Source: Inia geoffrensis
Taxonomy: Eukaryota > Chordata > Mammalia > Artiodactyla > Iniidae
Length of the DNA: 64,000 nt
Assembly (NCBI GenBank): GCA_036417435.1
Contig: CM070919.1
Location: forward strand, 29,203,318 to 29,267,317
Reading direction: 5' to 3'
Under the pieces are notes generated by a model. It saw nothing but the letters and a program-made list of their open reading frames with translations, did no database searches and had not been told where the DNA came from. How positions within the stretch are numbered: the stretch's first letter is position 1; each line of letters opens with the position of its first letter. Of the stretch, positions 13,018 to 25,016 are shown in pieces. The position numbers and the translations under genes were made by a program.

Positions 13018-15817
13018 TGTTCGTTTTTGTTTACATCTTTATTGGAGTATAACTGCTTTACAATGTTGTTTTAGTTTCTGCTGTACAACAAAGTGAATCA
13101 GCTATACGTATACATATATCCCCATATCCCTTCCCTCTTGCGTCTCCCTCCCACCCTCCCTATCTCACCCCTCTCGGTGGTCACAACGCACAGAGCTGAT
13201 CTCCCTGTGCTATGTAGCGGCTTCCCGCTAGCTACTATTTTAATTTGGTAGTGTGTATATGTCAGTGCCACTCTCTCATTTTGTCCCAGCTTCCCCTTTC
13301 CCCCCATGTCCTCAAGTCCCTTCTCTATGTCTGCATCTTTATTCCTGCCCTGCCACTAGGTTCATCAGTACCATTTTCTTTAGATTCCGTATCCGTGCGT
13401 TAGCATACAGTACTGTTTTTCTCTTTGTGACTTACTTCATTCTGACAGACTCTCAGTCCACCCACCTCATTAAAAATAACTCAATTTTGTTCCTTTTTAT
13501 GGCTGAGTAATATTCCATTGTGTACATGTGCCACATCTTCTTTATCCATTCATCTGTCGATGGACATTTAGGTTGCTTCCATGTCTCGGCAACTGTAAAC
13601 GGTGCTGCAATGAAGATTGTGGTACGTGTATCTTTTTGAATTATGGTTTTCTCAGGGTATGTGCCCAGTAGTGGGACTGCTGGGTCATATGGTACTTCTA
13701 TTTGTAGTTTTTTAAGGAACCTCCATAGCATTCTCCGAAGTGGCTGTATCAATTTACATTCCAACCAACAGTGCAAGAGGGTTCCCTTTTCTCCACATGC
13801 TATCCAGCATTTATTGTTTGTAGATTTTTTGATGATGGCCATTCTGACGGGTGTGAGGTGATACCTCGTTGAGGTTTGGATTTGCATTTCTCTAGTAATT
13901 AGTGACGTTGAGCATCCTCTCATGTGTTTGTTGGCAATCTGTATATCTTTGGAGAAATGTCTACTTAGGTCTGCTGCCCATTTTTGGATTGGGTGTTTGT
14001 TTTTTTGATATTGAGCCGTATAAGGTGCTTGTATACTTTGCAGATTAATCCTTTGTTGCTTCGTTTTCAAATATTGTCTCCCACTCTGAGGGCTGTCTTT
14101 CTGTCTTGTTTATGGTTTCCTTTGCTGTGCAAAAGCTTTTACGTTTCATTAGGTCCCATTTGTTTTTATTTCCATTTCTGTAGGAGGTGGGTCAAAAAAG
14201 AACTTGCTGTGATTTATGTCAAAGAGTGTTCTGCCTATGTTTTCCTCTAAGAGTTTTATAGTGTCTGGCCTTACATTTAGGTCTTTAATCCATTTTGAGT
14301 TTATTTTTGTGTATGGTGTTAGGAAGTGTTCTAATTTCATTCTTTACATGTAGCTGTCCAGTTTTCCCAGCTCTACTTATTGAAGAGGCTGTCTTTCCTC
14401 CATTGTATATTCTTGCCTCCTTTGTCAAAGATAAGGTGACCATATGTGCATAGGTTTATCTCTGGGCTTTCTATCCTGTTCCATTGATCGATATTTCTGT
14501 TTTTGTGCCAGTACCATACTGTCTTGATGACCGTAGCTTTGAAGTAGAGTCTGAAGTCAGGGAGCCTGATTCCTCCAGCTCCATTTTTTCTTTCTCAAGA
14601 TTGCTTTGGCTATTCGGCATCTTTTGTGTACCCATAAAAATTGTGAAATTTTTTGTTCTAGTTCTGTGAAAAATGCCATTGGTAATTTGATAGGGTTTGC
14701 ATTGAATCTGCAGATTGCTTTGGTTACTATAGTCATTTTCACAATGGTGATTCTTCCAATCCAAGAACATGATATATCTCTCCATCTGTTTATATTGTCT
14801 TTGATTTCTTTCATCAGTGTCTTGTAGTCTTCTGCATACAGGTCTTTGGCCTCCTTAGGTAGGTTTATCCCCAGGTATTTCATTCTTTTTGTTGCAATGG
14901 TAAATGGGAGTGTTTCCTTGATTTCTCTTTCTGATTTTTCATTGTTAATGTATAGGAATGCCAGGGATTTCTCTGCATTAATTTGGTATCCTGCTACTTT
15001 ACCACATTCATTGATTAGCTCTAGTAGTTTTCTGGGGGCATCTTTAGGATTTTCTATGTATGGTATCACATCATCTGCAAACAGTGACAGTTTTACTTCT
15101 TCTTTTCCAATTTGGATTCCTTTTATTTCTTTTTCTTCTCTGATTGCCATGGCTAAAACTTCCAAAACTATGTTGAATAATAGTGGGGAGAGTGGGCAAC
15201 CTTGTCTTGTTCCTGAATTAGAGGAAATGCTTTCAGATTTTCACCATTGAGAACGATGTTGGCTGTGGGTTTGTCATATATGGCTTTTATTATGTTGAGG
15301 TAGGTTCCCTGTATGCCCACTTTCTGGAGAGTTTTTATCATAAATGGGTGTTGAATTTTGTCTAAAGCTTTTTCTGCATCTATTGAGATAATCCTATGAT
15401 TTTTATCCTTCGTTTGTTAATATGGTGTATCACATTGATTGACTTGCGTATATTGAAGAATCCTTGCATTCCTGGGATAAACCCCACTTGATCATGGTGT
15501 ATGATCCTTTTAATGTGCTGTTGCATTCTGTTTGCTAGTATTTTGTTGAGGATTTTTGCATCTTTGTTCATCAGTGATATTGGCCTGTAGTTTTCTTTTT
15601 TTGTGACATCTTTGTCTGGTTTTGGTATCAGGGTGATGGTGGCCTCATAGAATGAATTTGGGAATTTTCCTCCCTCTGCTACATTTTGGAAGAGTTTGAG
15701 AAGGATAACTGTTAGCTCTTCTCTAAATGTTTGATAGAATTCACCTGCAAAGCCATCTGACCCTGGGCTTTTGTTTGCTGGAAGATTTTTAATCACAGTT
15801 TCAATTTCAGTGCTTGT
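13018..15817 (-). mobile_element. 5'-truncated LINE-1, minus strand
   Basis: The L1 3' end lies at about 13018, where plus-strand T-rich sequence is the complement of the tail. Reading minus, it holds the 3' UTR (about 13018-13390) and the C-terminal two-thirds of ORF2. It begins abruptly at about 15817, inside the reverse-transcriptase region just before the residues [11 protein letters not shown] near-repeat 'gaggaatgattttt'/'gaggaatggtttct' at 13003-13017 and 15818-15832 is the target-site duplication, with two mismatches. The 5' truncation is usual for target-primed reverse transcription. The copy is close in sequence to the L1 at 37040-42640, so it belongs to the same relatively recent lineage. 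Confidence 0.93.
13400..15817 (-). pseudogene. L1 ORF2 C-terminal fragment, broken
   Basis: Open pieces in shifting frames cover 15380-15817 (RT fingers, with NKSPGSDGF and [19 protein letters not shown]), 14557-15165 (RT palm with the catalytic FADD at 15070-15081, followed by VIPY where MILY is usual), 14149-14340, and 13453-14070 (cysteine-containing C-terminal domain, ending near [20 protein letters not shown]). Frameshifts and stops separate them, so no active reverse transcriptase can be made. The endonuclease domain is absent because of the 5' truncation. The residues upstream of about 15818 in the same open frame belong to the host flank, not to L1. Confidence 0.9.
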
Positions 15818-16310
15818 GAGGAATGGTTTCTTAACATTCCGATTCTCTAAATGGGAACTGAATGTGTTAATATTGTTTTTTTGCAGGGTGGTGATGGCAA
15901 AGGATCTGTACCCCAATCCATGGGAGTTCCTTATTCAATTAAAGTTGCGCTTGGTTTTTTAGAATCTTGAGTTTAGGATCCTGGGCAAAGTTCTTATCTC
16001 TTCTGATCGCCTCTTTTTTACTGCCACATAAATCTCAGTGACACTGGAAAATTCATCACAAGCAAGGTGCAGAAATTTATCCAACATATTTTCCGTGAAA
16101 GACATGAGCCCCAAATCCTCCGGCAGGTTGACAAAGTACACAGTAATGCACACAAGCACACATAAATAAATGCAGCCATCATTTTCAATTATTAGTAAGA
16201 GACTATATATTCAGAGCATACCTCCATTTTTATTAGGTGGGTTTTGTGCTTTTTTCGTTCCTGGTGATGAACTGCCCTTTCCTGTGGGGCCCTGTTATGG
16301 ATAATGATTG
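15818..16310. other. Host flank of the L1, holding an unexplained minus-strand frame
   Basis: Before the L1 insertion this DNA was continuous with position 13002. On the minus strand an 85-codon stretch with no stop runs from 16213 down to 15959. It reads in part LPEDLGLMSFTENMLDKF and VAVKKRRSEEIRTLPRIL, a composition more protein-like than most frames here. It has no ATG at its start and no clear splice acceptor. I do not recognise the sequence. It may be a fragment of an old retrocopy or exon, or chance. Confidence 0.25.
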
Positions 16311-16445
16311 AGAATTATATGTTGATTCAGATCCTGGCTCTGTTTTTGCTAAATCTGTGATGTAGGCAAATTATTTTGCTTCTCTAATAAACCCTAGAGT
16401 TTTGTGAATCAGGTGAAACAATGCAACCTGTTTTGTTCAGAGCAA
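16310..16445 (+). repeat. MIR SINE fragment
   Basis: The phrases 'gattcagatcctggctctg', 'gtgatgtaggcaaattattt' and 'cttctctaat' follow the MIR core order (mixed-up tRNA part, 'tgtgaccttgggcaagttactt'-like core). Confidence 0.5.
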
Positions 16446-16940
16446 GCAATACTTGGCAATACAATTGTGTAGCTCTAGATTCATGTAGAATATATTTGTA
16501 GTGCCTGCTAAGTACTAGAAAATTTACATACTCATGGAGACACTGTAAAGAGATGTTATTTAAAAAACATTTTAGAGCTCTGGAAACTGACTCAGAGATT
16601 AATTAACAGGCACAAGGTGAAATGTGTAGTTAGAAGGTGTATGTAGTTACCTTCTGCACATATGGGTTAATACCCAGCTTCACCCTCACCATGCTAATGT
16701 CAGTGTCAGTCACTGAGTAGCCCCTCAGAGACAGAATAATCTCCTGTTGACTCCTTCAGCAATAAACACCCCCAAATCCACTGTGTGTGCTTCCACTTGT
16801 CTCAGGACTGCCTGAAGAAACCTGCAGTACCTGCCTCACCTTGCACATCCATGATTCAACTGGAGCCTGTGGAATGACTACAGTGATCTTCTGACAGAAG
16901 GGAGATAATGGTTGCCCCAACTTTTATCCCCAAATCATCA
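16445..16940. other. Intergenic, no recognised feature
   Basis: Unique-looking sequence with no supported gene or repeat. Confidence 0.5.
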
Positions 16941-16944
16941 TAAC

Positions 16945-17250
16945 ACAACGTTTTTTTAAAAGTTACAGACTATTATTTTAGAACAGTTTAGGTTAATGGA
17001 AAAATTGAGAAGGTACAGAGAGTTCCCACATTTTCGCTGCCTCCACACATACAGGGCCTCCCCCATTATCAACAGAGTATATCATCCAAGTGACAAGCTC
17101 CCTGAAAGGCCTCTAGCAACCCCTTGCCTGTGTGTCCAGTCCCCACCAAGGATTCCTTTTTGGCCCTTCAGGTTTGTAGGGTAGTTGAGTATTCTACAAA
17201 GAACAGGGCATAGTCTACAAGATCACATGGCCGTCATCCATGTTGTCACT
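16945..17250 (-). repeat. Old L1M 3' UTR-like fragment
   Basis: 'ttagaacagtttaggtt', 'ggaaaaattgagaaggtac' and 'agagagttcccac' correspond to a common mammalian L1M 3' UTR segment in inverted orientation. It is much diverged and lacks clear ends. Confidence 0.45.
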
Positions 17251-17890
17251 ATCATCTCCTTATGTTGTGGGGAGGGGACAGAAATGGTGGCCAGTTCTGC
17301 TACCTCTCAACTGTTCCTTTAGGGAGTTCTCAGCATTGTTCCCTAAACCAGGGGCACCAGGCAGGGTGGAAAAGGCAGAGAAAGATAGAAATGGAAAAAC
17401 GGTAAGAAACCAGATCAACTGCCACGTGCTGAGTGCTTTATACAATTAACTAATATGAGCCTTTTTCCTCTAAATTAGATGGTGATATGGAGAGCTGCCT
17501 CGTAGGGTTTAACTTCATAACAGGTTTAATTATAGTAAGCTAAGATTTCCCAAGTCATAGAAAAAAGTAAATTAACAATGAGAATTTGAAATCAAGGTCT
17601 GTGTGAGATCCCATTTCCCCCCTTTTTGAATAGGAATGCCAATTGTGGTTAACCTGTGTTTGCCTCATTGTTGACTGTTAGGTATGTGAGGAAGAGGAGA
17701 CTGAGAAGAATTAAACTCTAGAATCTATACTTAGGGAACCACATCCCAGGGAACTTATCTACCTATATCTGATTTAGACAAAAATATTATGGACTTTGGT
17801 CTGATGTAAATGAGATGAGGCTTTTGAGGGTCTTGGTAAGGAGTGATGCTGCCTGTGGGAGGGACCTGAATCAATGGAAGACAGAGGAGA
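17251..17890. other. Intergenic, no recognised feature
   Basis: Frames at 17240-17449 overlap on opposite strands and have no family resemblance. Nothing else is supportable. Confidence 0.45.
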
Positions 17891-17892
17891 CA

Positions 17893-18353
17893 GTGGTGAC
17901 CAGCCTCCAAGATGTCCCCTAATGATAGCTGCCCCTGGCGTTCATAGCCCCTCCCCCAGTGTGGCCCAAAGAATATGGCAGAAGTGGTGGCATACCAGTT
18001 CTAAGACTAGGTGACAAAAAGTAAGGCTCCTGCCAGGTTTTCTCCCTCATTTGGATCTCTAGCTTTAGGGAAGCCCAGCTGCCATGTCATTAGCAGCCCA
18101 ATGGAAATGCCCATGAAGCTTATGACCAAGAGCCATGAGGGTAAACTTGGAAGAGGCTGCTCGCCCCAGCCAAGTCTCAGATTACTGCAGCCCCAGCTCA
18201 CTCCTGGGATGCAGCCTCACGGGAGACTCGGATCCAGAAACACACAGCTAAGCTCCGTTTATTCCTGGCCCACAGATTTCATGAGGTAATGTGTGTTGTT
18301 TCAAACTGCTATGTTTGGGGTTATTTGTTATGCAGCAGTTGATAACTAACATG
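17893..18353 (+). repeat. MLT1-type solo LTR (ERVL-MaLR)
   Basis: A roughly 460-base element carries recognisable MLT1 blocks in order: 'aatatggcagaagtggtgg' and 'agactaggtgacaaaaag', then 'agctgccatgtcattagcag', 'ccatgagggtaaacttggaag', 'gactgcagccccagc'-like sequence and 'agaaacacacagctaagc'. It closes with 'gtgtgttgtttcaaactgct' and 'gataactaac'. No internal retroviral sequence lies beside it, so it is a solo LTR. Frames at 18007-18289 on either strand are products of this LTR and are not genes. Confidence 0.75.
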
Positions 18354-18429
18354 CAGATACATATATAATGTGAGTGCTCAGTTAACGGTAAGATAACAGA
18401 AATTTCTGTTGTCATTCAGCACAGAAGAT

Positions 18430-19500
18430 CAGGAATTTGCTGCATGATTTTAAATCAAGTTAACTAAAAGGTAAAATAAAATACCAGTACCCTTAAGGAA
18501 CACATGACATAATTAAAAGTCTCTTAATGTATCATTCACAATGTGAAGAATACAATCCAAAATTGTACAGCATAGGAAGAAACAGGAAAATCTAATCCAT
18601 ATTCAGACTGATCCCAAGAGACTTCAGATATTGGAATAAGCAGTAAAGAATTTTTTAAAAGTTATTACTATTAGAGTCATAAATGTAAAGAAAAACATGC
18701 TCACAATGAATAAAAAGTAGAAACTTAGAGCAGTTAAACAGAAACCCGAAGAAACAATAAAATGGAAACTCTAGAATGAAAAATAAATTTAAATAAAAAA
18801 TTACACTGTACAGACTTAATAGCAAATTGGACATTGCAGAAGAGTTGATAAATTTAAAGACAGCTTAACAAAAATATCCAATTTGAAGAATATAAAGAAA
18901 AAGAATTTTAAACATTAGCAGAGGCCCAATGACATCTGTAACAATTTCTAAAGGTCAAACCGAATGATTGGAGCCCCAGGAGAGGACAATAGAAGATGGG
19001 CATAGAAATATTGAAGAAACAGTGTCTAAATATTAGCCAAATTTGGAGAATGATATAAAGTTTAAAGTTCAAAGAAGATAAGTAAACCATAAGCAGGAAA
19101 AACAGAAAGAAAATCTGACTCAGGCATATCAGAGTCAAACAGCTAAAAACCAAAGATAAAAAGAAAGTCATGAATGCTGCCAGAGACATGCAACATGTTA
19201 CATAGAGGGAGATGATTTGAATGAGAGCTGATTTCCTACCAGAAACAAGAGAATGATAACTTCAACGTCCTGAAAGAAGCTCAGAATAAAAGCTGCCAAC
19301 ACAGAATTCTATTTACTTCCAAAATATTATTCCAGATTGAAGGCAAAATAAAGCATTTTCAGTAAATGAAAACTCAGAGAATTCACCAGCAAAAGCCCTA
19401 GGATGTGAGAAAATACTAAAGGAAGTTCTTCTGGCTGAAGAAATAAGTGTATATGATTTATGAAGCACAACGAGGAAGATATTTATTTGCAGCCCTCAAT
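18430..19500 (+). repeat. HAL1/L1 ORF1-derived fossil LINE
   Basis: The stretch follows the order of L1/HAL1 ORF1-encoding sequence: an A-rich coiled-coil part ('atggaaactctagaatgaaa'), then 'agccaaatttggagaatg', then 'ctgctaaa-accaaagataaa', 'cagctgatttcctacc'-like sequence and 'aagctgccaacacagaattc'. It ends with 'aaggaagttcttctggctga'. The downstream ORF2 is missing, as in half-L1 (HAL1) elements. Many stops make it non-coding, including the minus-strand frame at 18908-19189. Confidence 0.65.
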
Positions 19501-21790
19501 CCTACTCCAAAGGAGACTTTATAAGGATCAGTGTGATGAGATTTCATGTTATTTAGATTTAAGGAAAACAAAACTAGGATAGAGAACATCCAGGGAGGCT
19601 TCTGCGAGTAGACTGGCTTTGGGTTTATTTTTGAAGCTAATACATTTAATTAAAAAACATAACCTTAGGGGCACATAGAAATCACATACAAATCTAAAGG
19701 AATCTAAAATAAGTAAGGACCACCAGGTATCTAAACAAACTACACAACAGTGTCACCATCCTATAACAGACTTTCTTAAAGCTTAGCCTATTTTTAAAAA
19801 TTGAGTACTTTCTAAAATGTTATATATTTCCCTATGTATTTTTTTCCAATAAACATTTTGCAACTTGGTACACTTTATATAAAGTTCAAGTACATTAGTC
19901 ATTTTCCTCTAAGTTGACAGTAAGTTCATTGAGAACAGAGGCTATGAATTTTGAGATGGTTTGTTTTACCTTCCATAAATGAAATAAAATTGGATTGTGA
20001 TTAGAGGCTTACACAGTTATCTCATTATGCAAAATGATTTGACTGTGTATTTTCATCAGATATGTATCTGGCTCTTCTATTTTCCATGCATTGTGCCAGG
20101 CACTGTGTTGTATAAATGAGCCAGAGATGGTCTCTGTACTGTAGCCCCTAGGTTACTTATTTCTTCACACCAGGATAAGATCCCTTAGCTCAGAAGCCGA
20201 CTTGCACCAAACTTAAATTTTCTGCATACCTCAGAAAACTGCACCCAGCATCCGCTAGACATAGGTAAGATAAACTCTGTGGTGACATAGACCCCAAGCC
20301 ACTGCCGTCATTCAGAGCTCTGACTCAGAGACTCTGCCATGACGCTGAGTGATGTCACCTAGACACCTAAGCCCCTCCCCAGCCCCCTCCTCTCTAGGAG
20401 TTCCCTCGTTTCCCTCCCCTTCTGGATGGTGGCCTCTGGACATGCTCATGCTCTAAGGGACATCGCCCTCCTGCAAACCAAAGCATCACTCAACAAAGCT
20501 CCTGGGTGCTACTGCCCCCTCGTGGTCTTACTGTTTCCTTGATCAGCCCTGAAATCCTTGAACCCCTTACACACTAGTGATATAAAGACAAATACTTTAG
20601 GACCAGTGACTCAAGGATCACACAGGCTGGTGAGAGAGACTGAGTGATGGGCATTTAAATGTGACTTTTATAAACAGTCAAGAAGAGGAAAACACTTACA
20701 TAACGAATTACATTTTTAAAAACAGAGCTCTTTCCAATTCTCTTTTTTACATGTGATGAGAGCATTAGAGCCTATTTCCCACCATGGAAGCAGCACGCAG
20801 AAAACCATCATTTCATATCAGATCACATCCATTGTGGGTACCAGGCTGATTGGATCGGTAATATCAATGTAATTCCAAAGTAGAAATTCAGATGTTAAGA
20901 TTATAGATACTAATACTTAAAAATATTCTTAAATTTTTTTGTTTTAATCAAATAAATCCCTAACTTCATGACAAGTTGAGAAAATTTAGAGAATTGCATA
21001 GATTATATTTTTCCTGTACAGATTATTATATTTAATTTCATTATCAGAAGTCCCCTATTTAAAAATATATTTGGATTTAACTTTTACCGGTTGCTATCTT
21101 TAAACATTCACATGTAAGACAGACTAAAAATAATCTTAATAGTTCTGTTTACAGAGAATACATATTGATTTAATGTTCACCGTATTGTATTCATCTGTAG
21201 TGAAAATAAAATTCTGACATATTTTTCTTTGGGGAGAAATGGCTGCAATTCTAAGCAGCTAGATTAGCTAATGGCATATTACTTAATTGCATACATGGCC
21301 TTTCTTCAACACATATACCCAAGAAGCACTTTCCTAATATATTAAAATAAAACATCCTTTACTACCCTGTGAAATGTTATTATATTTGTACATTTTTTAA
21401 GAATTCCATAACTAACGTCAGCTTTCATAAATGCTAATTCCAGTATTTGTTCATGTAAGTGTATTAAATTACATAGACAGCCGTACACAGACTCTTTCTG
21501 TCGCATATTTTTTACCTGAAGCTTTAAGAAAAGGCTCATTATGCCAAAAGGTCTTATAGACACATACCAGCTCTCCAGCATTTTCTGAAGCTTGGGTATA
21601 ACAGCCTAGGGAATTACAGTACGCAGTTCTTCTAAATCATTGTATCCGTCAAAGACTCACAGCCTTTGTGTATTCTATAGAATGTCATTGTGCATTGTTA
21701 GCACTCGGGAAAATTTTCCCTCAACAGAATGTGTCCACACCACTCATTATTAATTCGAATCTCACAATATGTTTAAATACACCATGGTGG
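19501..21790. other. Intergenic, no gene seen
   Basis: The 20200-20540 part is more GC-rich, and its TGACTCA at 20321-20327 and TGATGTCA at 20350-20357 are bZIP-type motifs. A short MIR-like phrase ('gtgccaggcactgtgttgta') sits near 20095. The minus-strand frame at 21342-21581 (79 codons) has no recognisable family. Confidence 0.45.
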
Positions 21791-21792
21791 GT

Positions 21793-21902
21793 ACTCAGAT
21801 CTCCATAGAATCCAATAAGTACATCAAGACTCAGATCTCCATATATCCAATAAGTATATCAAGTATACTCAGATCTCCATAGAATCCAATAAGTATACCA
21901 AG
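21793..21902. repeat. Three-copy minisatellite, unit 36-38 bases
   Basis: Units begin 'actcagatctccata' at 21793, 21829 and 21867 and end 'atcaag' or 'accaag'. Units 1 and 3 are the most alike, and unit 2 carries a small internal change and a short 3' extension. Confidence 0.9.
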
Positions 21903-23434
21903 ATTAGGATATAAATGTACCAGAATTAAGAGGTAAAAGGAAGAAAAGGCTTTGTATGATATAAATAATGCTTGGGATCTAATTGATGAAAGTGCTTTAT
22001 AATAAAACAGGATATTTTCAAATGAAAAATATTGTTTAATAGCAAGTATTTACTGAGCTTACCGTATAAAATTCTTAAATATTTTGCCATCCTTAAATAT
22101 AACGAAATACACACAATTCAAGAAAGGAGAAACATAGCTATACTATTGTTTAAATAAAGACTATGCCACTCGTAAAAGGTAAGCATTACCTTCAAAAAGA
22201 GCAGAGCGTTCAAAGAAAAATCACATGCTAGTAATTTTACATTCATGTCCTAATTTGGATTTTGATCCAAACAAAATTATGACATTTCTAAAACGATAAT
22301 GGAACCACTAGGCATCTTGAAATTTTATGAAATGCCTACCAATAACTATAACACACTGGGTCACAACCAATGAAGAGTACAGACTTAGGAAGCACTAGAG
22401 GTGGGCGCCAGGAGGGGGGCTAATGGGAGGGGTCACGGAATAGGTGGTATCGGGGCTCCACCTGGACAAACAGATAAGATTTGGTTATTTGGCTCTGAGA
22501 GATGAGACCAGCAGAGGACACAAATGAGTAAAGGTAGATAAAGTGAAACGATTCCTCAAAGAAACTAGAAAGATTTACTGAATCCTATAAGAATTATAGG
22601 ATTTATAGGAATTATAGAACTTACAGGAGGACCTAAAATCCCCTATAACGAACTTGGACCTTCTTGAATAGAAAATGAAGGTTTTTGTTTGTTTTTTGTT
22701 TTTGTTTTTTAAAGCAAAGCTGACACACCTACATAATGCTTTGAATGATTAATGAAGCAGGGGTAGTGATAACAGATTTTTAAATGGAAAGAGAATAGAG
22801 GCTGGGAACTGAGTTTTAGTGTTGAATTACAATCCAGCTGAGTAAAAATTTAGCTGGAAATGGGGAAGAGGTAGTGGGAGTGGAATAAAAGGGGGAAGAG
22901 TTCAGTGTGGCCAGGAATAACTGTGGCTCCTTTGGAACAGGAAGCAGGGATTTCTCAGAGGACTGATAAGAAATGAGATCACACACATCAAGGTGTGATT
23001 CAGAGGAGACAGTTCTGTTTGTGTGTTTAAAGACGGCTGTGCTATAACCGTTGAACAACCTGTTGGTTTATTAAAAAAGGGGAAACTTTTAGACATTCAA
23101 AACCACAGTCATCCATTAAAAATGGACAGTCTATCCTTCGGAGAAAGAAAAAAGAATTCAGAAGTGAAACATGCTCGTACCACCCTCCCTCGCCAACTTG
23201 ACCTTTTAATGCTTATCTGTACTTTCCATCCAGAGAACTGTTCTCTAAGTGGATCAGATGCGGGGGCAGAGATAGGGCTTCACGTTTAACTATATGCTAC
23301 AGGCATATATCCTGTCATCTGCAACTGGGAAAACACACTGTAAGGGGGATTGTTTCCATTATTTTGGAGAAAACGCTTCAGACGGAGTTCAGGGATAAGA
23401 AAACTTGTCAGTAAGAGATTCTATTCCTCCCCAG
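21903..23434. other. Intergenic, no gene seen
   Basis: A G-rich patch lies at 22399-22455. A T-rich run with GTTTT repeats lies at 22683-22710. No supported gene or named repeat. Confidence 0.45.
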
Positions 23435-23514
23435 AAGAAAGCAGCTCAGAGAACAGAGGTGCTCTCCTTGTTCTGGGATACAGATTTGAAGACCAGATCA
23501 AGGGCCTCCCTCTG
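23435..23514 (+). other. Exon-like segment with strong splice signals
   Basis: An 80-base segment is bordered by a good acceptor ('ttctattcctccccag' ending at 23434) and a near-consensus donor ('ctg|gtaagt' at 23515-23520). Two of three frames are open across it. One lies within a longer frame (23350-23580) that reads SSENRGALLVLGYRFEDQ. No partner exon or coding homology is evident, so a noncoding RNA exon or a chance combination are both possible. Confidence 0.25.
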
Positions 23515-24043
23515 GTAAGTTTTCTAACTCATCACAGCAAAGTTACCTGTAAAAATCCCTCCAAACTTCAGGGGATTTAAGAGCTAGGAGCTAAATAATA
23601 ATTTAGATATAATATACTTTACTCCAGAATTTTTTCCACAGGACACTCAGTTAAAGTTGAATCTCAGATTTTTTTTTTCCTAAAAAAATTGTGTATGTTT
23701 GTCCCATGCAATATGTGTCCCATACTAAAAATGTGTCTGCAAAACATAGAAAAGGCTTCATGACATTGGTTTAGGCAATGGTTTCTTGGATATGACACCA
23801 AAAGCACAAGCAATAAAGGCAAAAATAGGCAAGTGGGACTACATCAAACAAAGTTTTCTGCACATCAAAGAATATAATCAAAAAAGAAAAAAAAGAATAT
23901 AATCAACAAAATAAAAAGGCAATCAGTGGAATGGGAAAAATATTTGCAAACCACATACCTGCTAAGAAGTTAATATTCAAAACATACATGAAGATCCTAC
24001 AAATACAGGGCAAAAAAAAAAGTCCAATTAAAAATGGGCAAAG

Positions 24044-24395
24044 TGGGGCTTCCTTGGTGGTGCAGTGGTTAAGAGTCTGTCTGCCAATGCAGGGGACACG
24101 GGTTCGAGCCCTGGTCCGGGAAGATCCCGCATGCTGCGGAGCAGCTAAGCCCATGCACCACAACTACTGAGCCTGCACTCTGGAGCCCGCAAGCCACAAC
24201 TACTGAGCCCACATGCCGCAACTACTGAAGCCCACGCACCTAGAACCCATGCTTCACAACATAAGAAGCCACCACAGTGAGAAGCCCATGCACCACAACG
24301 AAGAGTAGCCCCCGCTCGCTGCAGCTAGAGAAAGCCTGCGTGCAGCAACGAAGACCCAACGCAGCCAAAGATAAATAAATAAATTAATTTAAAAT
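24044..24395 (+). mobile_element. Long-form CHR SINE nested in the old L1
   Basis: It starts 'ggggcttccttggtggtgcag', contains the tRNA-derived B box 'ggttcgagccc', a body rich in repeated 'cacaactactgagcc', and ends in an (AAATA)-like tail. The duplication 'aaaatgggcaaag' at 24031-24043 and 24396-24408 is perfect and lies in L1 sequence. The SINE is therefore later than the L1. Confidence 0.95.
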
Positions 24396-24981
24396 AAAAT
24401 GGGCAAAGAACTTGAATAGACATTTCTCCAAAGAAGACATTCAAATGGCCAACAGGTGTAGGGAAAGATGCTCAATGTCACTAATCATGCAAAACAAATC
24501 CACAATGAGATACCACCTCACACCTGTTAGGATGGCTACTATCAAAAAACAAAAGATAAAAGATGTTGGCAAGCATGTGGAAAATTAGAATGCTTGCACA
24601 GTGCTGGTAGGAATGAAAAACAATGCAGCCACTATGAAAAACAGGACAGTGATTCCTCAAAACATTAAAAATAGAACTATCGTATATTCCAGCAATACTA
24701 TTTCTAGGTTGTATCCAAAATAATTGAAATCAGGATAGGAAAGAGAGGTCTGCACTCCCATGTTATTGAAGCATAATTCACAATAGCCAGAATGTAGAAA
24801 CAACCTAAATTTCCATCAACAGACGGATGGATAAAGAAAATGTGCTATATACATACAATGGGATATAGCCTTAAAAGGAAGGAAATCTACCATTTCAACA
24901 TGGACGGACCTAGAGGGCATTATGCTGAGTGAAATAAGCCAGTCACAGAAAGACAAATGCTAGATGATTCCACTTACAGGA

Positions 24982-25016
24982 AGTATCTAAAATAGTCACA
25001 GTATCTAAAATAGTCA
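24982..25016. repeat. 18-base tandem duplication
   Basis: 'agtatctaaaatagtca' occurs twice in direct succession inside the old L1 3' UTR. Confidence 0.85.

Noticed and set aside
15380..15916. 178-codon minus-strand frame starting [10 protein letters not shown]
   Set aside because: It is a chance fusion: residues before [10 protein letters not shown] come from the host flank, the rest from truncated L1 ORF2. The target duplication fixes the boundary.
18007..18289. Opposed frames of 64 and 92 codons
   Set aside because: Both lie in the MLT1 LTR and follow no protein family.
24044..24130. tRNA gene
   Set aside because: The A/B-box-like head belongs to the SINE; it cannot fold into a full cloverleaf with a matched acceptor stem and continues into SINE body.
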